The notes under the pieces were generated by a model. That model worked only from the letters and a program-made list of their open reading frames with translations. It searched no databases and had not been told where the DNA came from. The position numbers and the translations under genes were made by a program. From Stomoxys calcitrans (Eukaryota > Arthropoda > Insecta > Diptera > Muscidae), in the NCBI RefSeq assembly GCF_963082655.1, contig NC_081552.1:197826781-197890780 (forward strand): a DNA stretch of 64,000 nt, read 5' to 3'. Numbering within the stretch: position 1 is the stretch's first letter; the number at the start of each line of letters is the position of its first letter. Shown piece by piece: positions 20,603 to 31,844 of the stretch.

Positions 20603-22290
20603 CAGTAAAAAGGCATTAAGTTCGGCCGGGCCGAACTTTGAATAGCCACCACCTTGGGTATATATGTAAACCACCCTTTGTCATAATCCGGTGTAAAACC
20701 CCGGTGTACCCATAGCAGTTATATTGAAATATGGTCCGATTTAGACCGAATTCGGCACAGACATTGAGTGGTCTAATGAGAACAAGTCACCGTTCAATTT
20801 TGTAGAACTAAATATTTATCTCGTTAGTAACTATTTCAAAATAACGACCGATCTGAACCATATAGGCCTAAGTTATGTTAGGCCTTGAAAGACCAACTCA
20901 CTGCCCCAAAGTTCGGCGAAATCAAACAAAAAATTCGCTTTTTATGGGCCCAAGACCTTAAATCGAGTGATCTGTCTATATGGCAGCTATATCTAAATCT
21001 AGATCGATCTGGGCCAAATTAAAAAAGGATATCGAGGGGTCTAACACAACTCAGTGTCTCGAATTTCAGCGAAATTGCACAAAAAATTCGCCTTTTATGG
21101 GCCCAAGACCATATATCGAGAGATCGGTCTAAAAGGCAGCTATATCCAAATCTGGACCGATCGGAACCAAACTAAGGAAGGAGGTTGAAGGGCCTTACGC
21201 AGCTCACTGATACAAATTTCAGCACAATCGGATAATAAATGCGTCTTTTTTTGGCCCAAGACCTTAAATCGAGAGATCGGTCTATATGGCAGCTATATCC
21301 AAATCTGTACCGATCTGAGCCAAAATGCAGAAAGGTGTCGGGGGTGACTAACGCAAGTCACTGTCTCAAATTTCGGCGACATTGGTCAACAAATGCGTCT
21401 TTTATGGGCTCAAAACCTTAAATCAAGAGCTCGGTCTATATGGCAGCTATATCCGAATCTGAACCGATCGGAACCAAACTAAAGAAGGGTGTCGAAGGGC
21501 CTAACACTACTCACTGTCAAATCTGGACCGATCTGGGCAAAATTGAAGAAAGATGTCGAGGGGCCTAACACAACTCACTGCCCTTTATTTTGGCGACATC
21601 AGGCTAAAAATGCTCCTTTTATGGGCCCAAAACCTTAAATCGAGAAATCGGTCTATATGGCAGCAATATTCAAATCTAGACCGATCTGAGCAAAATTGAA
21701 GGAGGATGTCGAAGGGCTTAGCACAACTCACTGTCCCAAATTTCAGCGAAATCGAACAAAAAATGCCTAGTTTATGGGACCAAGACTTTAAAGCGAGAGA
21801 TTGGACTATTCGGCAGCTATATCCAAATCTGGACCGATCTGGGCCAAATTGAAAAAGTATGTCGAAGCGCTTAGCACAACTCACCGTCCGAAGACCTTTA
21901 ATCGATAGATCGGTCTATATGGCAGTTATATCCACATCTGGACCGATCTGGGCCAACTAGAAAAAACATGTCGAAAGGTTTAATAAAACTCACTGTCCCA
22001 AATTTTAGCAAAATTGGGCAAAAAATGCGCCCCTTATGGACCCCAGACTTTAAATCGGCTGATCGGCATATCCAAATCTGGGCCAACTAGAAAAACATGT
22101 CAAACACAACTGACTATCCCAAATTTCGGCGAAAGCGGACAATAAATGCGCCTTTTATGGGCCCCAAACTTTAAATTGAGAAGTCGGTCTACATGACAGC
22201 TTTATCCAAATTTGAACTGATCTGAGCAAAATCGAAAAAGATATCGACATTCCTGACATAACTCAATGTCCTAAATTTCAACAAAATCTG
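20603..22290 (+). mobile_element. R153-B element, hairpin end and long array
   Basis: AGTAAAAAGGC, hairpin TTCGGCCGGGCCGAA (20621-20635), subterminal ATAGCCACCACC and the B leader (GTAAACCACC..TTTGTCATAATCCGG). About ten units follow, of the type GGTCTATATGGCAGCTATATC / GGCCTAACACAACTCACTGT / AAATTTCAGC. There is no right module; it runs into an inverted switch at about 22300. Confidence 0.85.
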
Positions 22291-22445
22291 ACAATAAATG
22301 TGGATTTTTTTTGGCCTAAAACCCTAAATCGACAGATCGGTCTATATAGGGGTTTTATCGGTTTGTATTTTGGTATAGCCCCATATAGACCGATCTGCCA
22401 ATTTATGATCTTAGGCCTAAAAAAGTCACATTTATTGTCCGATTT
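22291..22445. repeat. Inverted R153-B junction (hairpin)
   Basis: TTGGCCTAAAACCCTAAATC and GATCGGTCTATATAGGGG on the left face AGCCCCATATAGACCGATCT and ATCTTAGGCCTAAAAAAG on the right, around a spacer near 22350-22375. Array orientation flips here. Confidence 0.8.
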
Positions 22446-23375
22446 TGCTGAAATTTGGTACATTAAGTTATGTGAGAATCGGTTAACAAATGACGATATA
22501 ATTACAATATTAATCAAAATCGGTCGAACATATATATGACACATATATTCAAAACTGAACCGATTTCTTCCAATTTCAATACGCTTCGTCTCTATGCCAC
22601 ATTTAAATATGATCGGACTGAATTTACCACCTGCACTTTCTGCAAAAATGAATATGAACAGACACATGCACAGACAGACGGACAGACAGACAGACAGACG
22701 GACAGACAGACAGAAAGAAAGACAGACGGACAGACAGACGGACAGACAGACGGACAGACAGACGGACAGACAGACAGAAAGACAGACAGACGGACAGACA
22801 GACAGAAAGACAGACAGACGGACAGACAGACGGACAGACAGACAGACAGACAGACGGACAGACAGACGGACAGACAGACGGACAGACAGACGGACAGACA
22901 GACAGGCGGACAGACAGACGGACAGATAGACGGACAGACAGACGAACAGACAGACGAACAGACAGACGAACACACAGACAGACAGACGAACAGACAGACG
23001 GACAGACAGACGAACAGACAGACGGACAGACAGACGGGCAGCCAGATGGACGGACAGACAGATGAACAGGCGGACAGACAAATGGACAGACAGACAGACA
23101 GACAGACAGATAGACGGACAGACAGACTGACTGACTGACAGACGAACAGACAGACGGACAGACAGACTGACTGACTGACTGACTGACTGACAGACGGACA
23201 GACGGACAGACAGACAGACGGACAGACCGACCAACATCGCTAAATCGAATCAGAGTGATACTGAGTCAATCCGTATACTTGTCCTTGGGTCTATCTCCCT
23301 TCGTTCTGGGCGTTGCAAACAAATGCACCAAGTTTTGATACCTTATACCACAGAAGTTATGTAGAGTATTAAAAT
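22446..23375 (+). mobile_element. R153-D right part with expanded GACA/GACG tract
   Basis: GAGAATCGGTTAACAAATGA, AAATCGGTCGAACATATATA and TTCCAATTTCAATACGCTTC identify D. The short GACAGACGG motif of the right module is replaced by a tract of about 560 bp. After it come CATCGCTAAATCGAATCAG, TGATACTGAGTCAATCCG and the terminal TATACCACAG..GTATGTAGAGTAT-like end. Confidence 0.85.
22670..23231. repeat. (GACA)n/(GACG)n satellite tract
   Basis: Four-base periodicity with a common 12-base order GACG-GACA-GACA. Interruptions include GAAAGACA, GGCGGACA and a GACT run near 23166-23190. It produces long meaningless frames on both strands (repeats of TDRQ/TDGQ and of LSVC). Confidence 0.97.
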
Positions 23376-23649
23376 TATGTCGATAAGATGCGTCAAAGAA
23401 AGCCATTTTACCCCAATGGGCCGAAAAATCCGGTGATTACAGTCGGGCAGCTTGCAGCTCGTGAGGATGACACCATATCATGAACTATACTGAATGCTAC
23501 ACCTAATGCCTCTGGACATTGTAGCTAGACAGGTTGCTGCAACCACAGCTGTGGGGCTAGGGGAGATTTCGCTTTGGTCATGCAACGGATACGGACACTG
23601 TGTCATTCTTGGTACAATGCCCGATGGTACAAGGCCAATAATTACTTAT
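23376..23649. other. No recognised gene or repeat
   Basis: Unassigned, less AT-rich than its surroundings. Short frames only. Confidence 0.4.
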
Positions 23650-23728
23650 TGCCTCTGTAGGGCAGAGGTTAGCATGACCGCCTATGACGCTGAAAGCCCG
23701 AGTTAGAATCCTAGCGAGAACATCAGCG
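23650..23728 (+). mobile_element. SINE tRNA-like head, solo
   Basis: GTAGGGCAGAGGTTAGCATG, CCGCCTATGACGCTGAA, a decayed box B GAGTTAGAATCC, and GCGAGAACATCAG, then the SINE stops. No body is present. Confidence 0.75.
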
Positions 23729-25480
23729 GCCGTTTTTGTCTGCTGAAAATGGGAAAACAGACATTCCTGATGTTTCAGCAAACATAGGGCTGCTGTGTTA
23801 GCAAACATTTCTTACTGTTATTTCAACTAACACAATCTGCTGAAAAAAAAAATTGTATGCTGCTTTTTATGGTTGCCAGATACTTGTTCTAATTACTTTA
23901 GGAATTTTTTAGAATTTTTTTAGAAATTGCTTCGCACTTTTTATTATTGATCTACTAATGTGCACATGACTGCGACACATATTTACATATGTGTTCTATT
24001 TTTATACCCTCCACCATAGGATGGGGTATACTAATTTCGTCATTCTGTTTGTAACTACTCGAAATATTCGTCTAATTCCCCACAAAAGTTTAAATATTCT
24101 TGATCGTCATGACATTTTAAGTCGATCTAGCCATTTCCGTTCGTCTGTTCGTCCGTCCGTCCTTCTGTCTGTCGAAAGCGCGCTAACTTTCGAAGGAGTA
24201 AAGATAGGCGCTTGGAATTTTGTACAAATATTTCTTATTGTAAATGGGCCATATCGGTACATGTTTTGATATAGCTGCCATATACACCGATCTTGGGTCT
24301 TGACTTCTTGAGCCTCTAGAGTGCGCAACTATTATCCGATTGGAATGAAATTTTGCAAGGCGTGTTTTGTTATGATATCAAACAACTGCGCCAAGTATGA
24401 TTCAAATCGGTCCATAACATGATAAAGCTGCCATATAAACCGATCTTGGGTCTTGACTTCTTGAGCCTCTAGAGGGCGCAATTCTTATCCGATTGGAATG
24501 AACTTTTGCACGAAGTATTTTATTTTGATATCCAACAATTGTGCCAAGTATTGTTCAAATCGGTAAATAACCTGATATAGCTGCCATATAAACCGATCTT
24601 GCATCTTGAGCTACTAGAGAGCGCAATTCTTATCCGATTGGAATGAAATTTTGCACGACGTGTTTTGTTATAATATCCAACAACTGTGCCAAGTATGATA
24701 CAAATCGGTAAATAACCTGATACAGCTGCCATATAAACCGATCTTGGGTCTTGACTTCTTGAGCCTCTAGAGGGCGCAATTCCTATCCGATTTGGCTGAA
24801 ATTTTGCATAACGTATTCTATTCTTACTTTCAACAACTGTGTCAAACAAGGTTCAAATCGGTTCCTAACCTGATATAGCTGCCATATAAACCGATCTGGG
24901 ATCTTGACTTCTTGAGCCTCTAGGTGTCGTAATTATTATTCGATTTGCCTGAAATTTTGTACGACGGATCCTCTCATGATCATCAACATACATGTTTATT
25001 ATGGTCTGAATCGGTCAATAGCCTGATACAGCTCCCATATAAATCGATCTCTCTTTTTTACTTTTTGAACCCCCAAAGGGCGCAATTCTTATTCGAATTG
25101 TCTAACATTTTATACGGGTCTCCAACTTATACTTTTATTGTGGTCCAAACCGGACCATATCTTGATGTCGCCCTTCTTTGCCTAAGAAGAGATGCCGGGA
25201 AATGAACTCGACAAATGCGATTTATGGTGGAGGGTATATAAGATTCGGCCCGGCCGAACTTAGCACGCTTTTACTTGTTTCTTCTAACATATCCTTCATA
25301 ATTAAGCTGCAGTCATGTTCAGCAAACAACAGACTTTTCAGCAGTCAGCCTGCTGCTCTGAAATTGCAGGACTACTGCTGTAAAAGCTGACCTACTGCTA
25401 CAATAGCAGCAAAATTAACTTCTAATATTCAGCAGACAGTGTTTGCTATTTTCAGCAAACTTTTTTCTATCAGTGTAATC
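23729..25480. mobile_element. CAG-rich inverted-repeat element interrupted by R153-A (tentative)
   Basis: The left part (23729-24000) has TTTTTGTCTGCTGAAAATGG and repeated CAGCAAACAT / CTGCTG words. The right part (25290-25480) has CAGCAGACAG, TTGCTATTTTCAGCAAAC and TTTTTTCTATCAGTG. The right end reversed (CACTGATAGAAAAAAGTTTG, then CTGAAAAT) resembles the left start, suggesting terminal inverted repeats. Boundaries and superfamily are uncertain. Confidence 0.5.
24001..25277 (-). mobile_element. R153-A element, complete, reverse
   Basis: Starts TTTATACCCTCCACCATAGG and runs through the reversed right module (GTCTGTCGAAAGCGCGC). Six units follow (CCATATAAACCGATCTTGGG, TTGAGCCTCTAGAGGGCGCA), then GTGGAGGGTATATAAG, hairpin TTCGGCCCGGCCGAA (25244-25258) and tail CTTAGCACGCTTTTACTTGT. 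Both ends are intact. Confidence 0.9.
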
Positions 25481-25936
25481 ATCGACTGATTAGAGTCTTA
25501 CTTGGTGATTGATAGTTATCTTTGCATGACATACTCTTATTTCTACGACCATTGGATAAACAAGAATTCCTTTGCTGCTGTAACACCTTGAAGTTGTAAC
25601 TCATTTTGAGTCTAACCTCTTTCAACCTTTTTTTAACCCAAAAGGTTGAATGCGTAATGGCAAGCTCTCCAGTGCAAACCTCTTGTGATATGCTAAAAAA
25701 TGTTGCACTTTATTAAAAGTTATAAAAATCAGTTCGTAGCAAATTTAGCTAAAGCATCTGCTAAAAGAGCTCATAGCTGAAACTTTTTCATTATCAACAC
25801 AAAATTATAAATGAATAAAACTTTGAATTGGCTGTTTTGTTGATTCATCCTTTTCACCAAGTTTTTATGATATACGAGAGCAACATTTCTTTTTTTTTTG
25901 GTTTATAAAATAAAACCGCAAAAAAACAAATAAAAG
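25481..25936. other. No recognised gene; small hairpin
   Basis: Unassigned AT-rich DNA. A perfect 11-bp inverted repeat TTCAACCTTTT / AAAAGGTTGAA spans 25621-25650 with an 8-nt loop. Confidence 0.5.
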
Positions 25937-26060
25937 CTAAATAAGTTCGGCCTGGCCGAATTTTATATTCACTCCACCATGGATCACATTTAAAAGAACT
26001 TGAGAAGTCAAATCAGGCGATCGGTTTATATGGAAGACTAAATGGCTTTTTGACAATGGA
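25937..26060 (+). repeat. R153-A hairpin end, solo
   Basis: Hairpin TTCGGCCTGGCCGAA (25946-25960), TATTCACTCCACCATGGATC, a fragment of one unit (GATCGGTTTATATGG), then loss of similarity. Confidence 0.8.
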
Positions 26061-26099
26061 TTTTGCTTTAACCATTTTTAAACTGGTGATCCAGATATT

Positions 26100-27804
26100 C
26101 AGGGTTACTGGTCTCGTTCAGATCCACACTAAATCCAAAATCATATTTCAAGCCTACCACTTGGGATACCCCATTTTTTAAGATCCGCAGTTCCTCCTGT
26201 GTCTATCCCAATTTGAGTGTAAAAAGTGTGGTCTCCAAAAAATTAATTTTGGTGTCAGATTTGTATTCTACTTTAAAATATCTTTCATTTGGTACCCATA
26301 TTGCGCAAAGCGGTTAAAGTGTCCTGTTGAGTGGTATTTTTTTGGGGGTGGGGGCCCCCCGACACTTAGGGTAACATTTTAATGCCAAGTTCGTACTCTA
26401 CTCTTAAATACCTTTCATTTGATACCCATATTGCCCAAAGCGATGAAAGTGTCCTCTTTGGGCTTTTTTGGAGGTTGGGACCCACCGGAAAATTAAGAGT
26501 GAAATTTGTATATCAAATTCGTACTCTACTCCAAAATACCTTTCATTTGATACCCATATTGTCCCAATCGGTACACATATCCGTTCAAGAGGGTTTTAGG
26601 ATGGGGCGTCCCTCCAGGTTATATGACCCCAACATTTTTTGCCAATTTCTCGTTTTTGGGGTACCATAAGTTGGCATACAAAATCTGGACAATATGGGAC
26701 TCAAATGAAAGGTATTCAGGAGTAGAGAACGAATTTCATATCAAAAATTGGGTCCAAGAAGCTGGGGGCCGCCCTAACCCCAAAAACCACTTAAAATAGG
26801 TTTTTTTGACGATCATGACAATATAGGACTCAATATGGGAGAAGATTGCAAATATAGTTAGGAAGGAGAAATAAGCTTTATAGTTTGTTGATTTCAAAAG
26901 GGGGCGGACCCACCCCCTTTACCCAAAAACAACACTCAAAATAAAAATTGGACCGATCGGGATAAAATGGGTATCAAATGAAAGGTTTTGGAAAATAGAA
27001 TACGAATATGGTATTAACATTTGGGTCAAAGTACCCATCGGGCCGCCCCAACCCCAAAATTCTTCCACACAGACATATGTCACTATGGGCCTCAAATGAA
27101 AGGTATTCGGGAGTAGATTACAAATCTGGCATACAAAATGAGATCGAAGTATAGGTGGTCATCCTACCCCCCAAAAACGCCGTAAATGGGCCTATAACCC
27201 ATCATTACTATAAGGGACTCGGTTTTTTTCAAAAACGGCTGAACCGATTTTTGTCAAACTTTCACAAATTGTGTAAGTTTGTCTGGAAGGAAACATAGGC
27301 TATATAATTTTTAAATATCGGATAGGGGCGGTCCCTCCCCCTTACCCCAACTAAGCAATCCAAAACCAAAAGTAGACCTTTCGGCACAATATGGGTATCA
27401 AATGAAAGGTATTGAAGACCAGAAAAAGAATATGGTATTAAAATTTGGGTTCAAGTACCCAGCGGGCCTGTCCAACCCAATAGCTCCTCTAAACTGGAAT
27501 ATTTGACGTTCATGTCAATATGGACGGCAAACGAAAAGTATTCGACAGTAGATTGCAAAAATGGGACAAAAAAACTAGGTCCAAGTAATGGGAGGACGCC
27601 CCACCCCAAGTACCACCAAATGGACATATTAACAGACCATGTCTATATGAGACTCAAATGAAAAGTATTTGGGAGTAGATTACGAATATGATTTTAAAAT
27701 TTTTTTTCAAGTCTATGCGGCGCCTTTCCTTTCAAAAATAAGTCAAATAGGTTGATTGACCCATTATGATAATATGGGACTCAAATGAAAGGTATTTGAG
27801 TGTA
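26100..27804. repeat. R127 array with internal orientation switch
   Basis: 26200-26665 runs forward (AAATACCTTTCATTTGATAC, CCCATATTG). From about 26670 the units are reversed (GGGACTCAAATGAAAGGTAT, GAGTAGAGAACGAATT). An embedded segment near 27190-27350 (CGGCTGAACCGATTTTTGTC, AAACATAGGCTATATAATTT) recurs at 33050-33160 and 38530-38640, inverted relative to those. No coding frame is meaningful. Confidence 0.8.
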
Positions 27805-29041
27805 AACAAGTAAAAAGGCGTTAAGTTCGGCCGGGCCGAACTTTGGATACCCACCACCTCGGGTATATATGTGAACCACATTTCGTCAAAATCCAGTGAA
27901 AAATTCATACCTTATGCCCCATAGCAGCTCTATAGATATCATCCGATTTAGACCAAATGCTTATAAGTACAAGTCATTGTTCAACCGAGAGATCGGTCAA
28001 TATGGCAGTTATATCCAAATCTGGACCGATCTGAGCCAAATTGAAGACAAATATCGAAGAGCCCAACACAAGTCATTGTCCCAAATTTCGGCGACATCGG
28101 ACAATAAATGCGCTTTTTATGGGCCCAAAACCTTGAATCGAGAGATCGGTCTATATGGCAGCTTTATCCAAATCTGAACTGATCAGGGCCAAATAGAAGA
28201 AAGATGTCGAAGGGCCTAAGGCAAATCACTGTCCTAAATTTCAGCAAAATCGGATAATAAATGTGGCTTTTGTGGGCCTAAGACCATAAATGGGAGGATC
28301 GGTATATATGGCAGCTATATCCAAATTTGGACCGATCTGGGCCAAATTGACGAAGAATGTTGAAGGGCCTAACACAACTCACTGTGCCAAATTTCATCCA
28401 AATCGGATAATAAATGTGGCTTTTATGGGCCTAAGACCCTAAATCGGAGGATCGGTCTATATGGCAGCTATATCCGATCTGGACCAAATTGACGGAGGAT
28501 GTCAAGGGGCCTAACACAACTCACTGTCCCATATTTCAGCAAAATCGGATAATAAATGTGGCTTTTATTGGCCAAAGACCCTAAGTCGGAGGATGGGTCT
28601 ATATGGCAGCTATATCCAACTCTGGACCGATCTGGGCCAAATTGACGGAGGATGTCAAAGGGCCTAACACAACTCACTGTCCCAAATTTCAGCAAAATCG
28701 GATAATAAATGTGGCTTTTATGGGCCTAAGACCCTAAATCGGGGGATCGGTCTATATGGGGGCTATATCAAGATATAGTCCGATATAGCCCATCTTCGAA
28801 CTTAACCTGCTTATGAACAAAAAAAGAATCTGTGCAAAATTTCAGCTCAATATCTCAATTTTTAAAGACTGTAGCGTGATTTCAACAGACAGACGGACAG
28901 ACGGACGGACATGTCTAGATCGTCTTAGATTTTTACGCTGATCAAGAATATATATACTTTATAGGGTCGGAAATGGATATTTCGATGTGTTGCAAACGGA
29001 ATGACAAAATGAATATACCCCCATCCTTCGGTGGTGGGTAT
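27805..29041 (+). mobile_element. R153-B element, complete, inserted in R127
   Basis: AACAAGTAAAAAGGCG, perfect-arm hairpin TTCGGCCGGGCCGAA (27826-27840), subterminal GGATACCCACCACC and B leader. Unit phases lie at 28145, 28298, 28451, 28593 and 28746 (153 bp except one shortened 142-bp unit). The right module (ACAGACAGACGGACAG, TCTAGATCGTCTTAGA, TATAGGGTCGGAAATGG) and inverted end GGTGGTGGGTATA follow. R127 sequence continues on both sides. Confidence 0.92.
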
Positions 29042-29486
29042 AAAAACAAATTTGGTATCCAATTTTGGAGCCAAGTGTTTTGGGGGTAAGCGCTAAAGCA
29101 CCACCTAAACTGAACTTCATTTTCGATTATGGCAATCTGGAGCTCAAATCAACGGTATTTGGGAGTAAACAAAGAATTTCATATCTATTTTCAGGGCAAA
29201 GTTCCGGTGGTCGCCCCAGCCCCACAAAACCCTTCAAACTGTTCATATTTACCGACCATGCCAATATGGGGCTTAAATGAATTTAGCAGTGCAGCACGAA
29301 TTTGATATCCACATGTGAGTCGAAATGTCTGTGGTGCCATCCTTCGCCTAAAAAGCACTTCTCATTACCCTAATTTTCAAAAACATCAGATCTCACAGTC
29401 TAAACAAAACATGGTTTCTATTTTTGGGGTCGGATGCCTCGGGGGCCGTCCAAAACCAGCCAAATGGCTATATGGACCAATCGCGA
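29042..29486 (-). repeat. R127 array, continuation after R153-B
   Basis: Reverse units (GGTATTTGGGAGTA, GACCATGCCAATATGGGGC). This is the same array as 26666-27804, split by the R153-B insertion. Confidence 0.8.
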
Positions 29487-29785
29487 TTTGCCCATGAACT
29501 TGCCCACTAAGGAACAGGGGCAAACTTCTCACATACAAATGAGTGCAGTCCGATGCAAGTTTAAGCTCAGCGATGAGGGATCTCCTTTATATAGCCGAGT
29601 CCGAACGGCGTGCCACAGTGCGACACCTCTTTGGAGAGAAGTTTTACATGGCATAGTACCTCACAAATGTTGCCAGCATTAGAAGGGGGAATACCACTGC
29701 TGAACATTTTTTCTGACTCGCCAGGATTCGTACCCAGGCGTTCAGCGTCATAGACGGACATGCTAACCTTTGCGCTACGGTGGTA
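29487..29785 (-). mobile_element. tRNA-derived SINE, near full length
   Basis: Tail TTTGCCCATGAAC, body with GACACCTCTTTGGAGAGAAG, reversed box B GGATTCGTACCCAGG (one change), and box A side TTTGCGCTACGGTGG. About 15 bp near the head junction is deleted (TTCTGACTCGCC). Confidence 0.9.
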
Positions 29786-30845
29786 CGTTTCGGCTAGTAT
29801 ACAATAATTTTTTTTAAAAATTTTAATCATTCATTTGCTCGAATGCTTTTATTCTCCATCATTTTTCCCCTGTGGCATTTAGTATTCATTCAAATCACAG
29901 TTTTTAGGTATTGCAACTGCTGTAGGGTATATCATAGTCCCTTCTTTTCCAATTTTATTTTGGCACACTTTTTTTTTTGTACGTACAATAGCAGGTTAGA
30001 TTGACTTTCATATTGATTTGGTTTTCTCTTGCGTAGCTGCTGTCAATGCCATATCCACTTTCTGTCTTATAGTGACCCGGTTTGTGAAGGAATATAATTC
30101 ATGGCCTAAATACGCCATACGATTATGAAATATGTGGATGTGTATGGGAACAATGGCAGCATTGTTTCCAACAATGGCTATTGCAACAATAAAAGTTTTC
30201 TATTACGTGTATTACAACACAGGAGGAAGCAAGTCGGACAAATTATAAAAGGCATCAAACCCTTCGTCTGTTACATGGCCCCGTATTCATTCTCGCATAG
30301 TGTTGGCGTTATCTGTGTATGAAGTGCATCAACTAGAAATAAGTGAAAAAAAAGCGAAACGCTACATAATGGAGGATGATTGCGGTTAGCTTTGTTAACA
30401 TGAAGCGTTTGAGGTAAATTTAATGAAAACTGACCATGATATTGATAGCAAAATTTGTAAACCCTCTATGCTGCCACCTACGCAAAGACATACCTGTTAG
30501 AAACAAGGCCAACAAATATGAAACATAATATGAGCAAATAGAAATTTGGTATGTAAAGAATTTTTGGAAAAACAAGAGTACAATTTTCGCATTTAAAAAC
30601 TATGCAAAACTATGGCATCCAGGTTTTTAATTGAATAGAATTGTAACTAAGGTTTAGTGTTGCAGTAACAATAAATTTGTTGGTCTTTGATGGAAAGCTC
30701 ATTCAAATTGCTACCACATACTTTCCAGCACTCATTTAAATGCAAAGGATGGCTAGTTAATGCAGAAAGGCTGAATATGTAATTCTGCGCTCATTGGCCC
30801 CGGACATTGTAGGCAGGCAATGTATATAGACAAGAATACTGGATT
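29786..30845. other. No recognised gene or repeat
   Basis: About 1 kb of unassigned AT-rich sequence. The longest frame (30125-30322, 65 residues) has no recognisable motif. Confidence 0.5.
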
Positions 30846-31045
30846 ATCCTTTAACAAGGATGATCGAGAGACCGGTTTACATGGGAGCTATATCAGGTTA
30901 TAGACTGATTTGTACCGTATTGATCACAATTGTTGGAAGTCGTAACAGCATACCGTATTTAAAATTTTAGTCAAATAGGACAATAGTCAAATAGGAATCG
31001 GACTCAAAAAGTCAAATCGGAAGATCGGATTATATGGGAGTGTTG
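30846..31045 (+). repeat. R153-F fragment
   Basis: ATGATCGAGAGACCGGTTTA, AGGTTATAGACTGATTTG, GTTGGAAGTCGTAAC and CAAATCGGAAGATCGGATTA: about 1.2 decayed units. Confidence 0.75.
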
Positions 31046-31844
31046 TGAAAAATATATCTTTTTCGAAGCACATCCAAATAGCTCACATGCATCAACTTAT
31101 TAACATTTTTCCTATCGGTCATCATCAACTATTCTCATCAAAATTACTCCAACAGCTTGTCATCGACTCATCGAACAACAACCAAGGCCAAACTGATCAT
31201 TATTATCATAAATAACATCATTATTAGCATATCTCTAACTCCTCTAAACTACAGCGCATTTCTATTTATTTAAAATTAGCCCGCCAATATGCGTGCTGAT
31301 CTGCGTGGGCGTTCACATTACCCCTCTTGCCTCTTATGTGCATACTTATGCTCCAGCAGCTTGTGCGTCGCCACCCCCTACTGCAGAGGTTAAGCATAGG
31401 CCTAGTTTGATATAGAACGCAACAACAACCACATATCCGGGATTACAGAATAGCAGCACGCAGATCAATACGTCTATGCCTAATCACACACACTTTAGTA
31501 TTTTTGCTTTACATTGCGAATGCATGTGCAACGATCAAACCATAGCTTGGGATTGCAATAAATAGATAGTCAATGAGTGCCAACATCAAACATGCTGGAA
31601 CTAAGTTTGATTGGACATGCATGCATTCGCCACATAAGTTGGTTTATTTTCATGTAACATCTAATAAGTAAATATGTACGATATATACATTTTCTATTAG
31701 ATTTTAAGACTTTTTAACTTTTGTTTTATTTTACATCGATAAGTACTTTGGCTTATAAATTGTTTAACCTTTTTTCCAAACTTTGCTGTTTGAATAAAGA
31801 AATCACTTTGTCTTTTTTTGTACTGTGCATAGGCAAAAGGGAAA
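31046..31844. other. No recognised gene or repeat
   Basis: Unassigned AT-rich sequence. Nothing with coding or repeat signature was identified. Confidence 0.5.

Noticed and set aside
22278..23237. 319-residue minus frame and 200-residue plus frame (runs of LSVC / TDRQ)
   Set aside because: Both are translations of the GACA/GACG tract plus R153 flanks. A tetranucleotide repeat stays open in many frames, and there is no start context or domain.
13441..29041. Autonomous Helitron/Helentron (Rep/helicase) gene
   Set aside because: No frame in the window shows Rep HUH or helicase motifs, so only non-autonomous copies are present.
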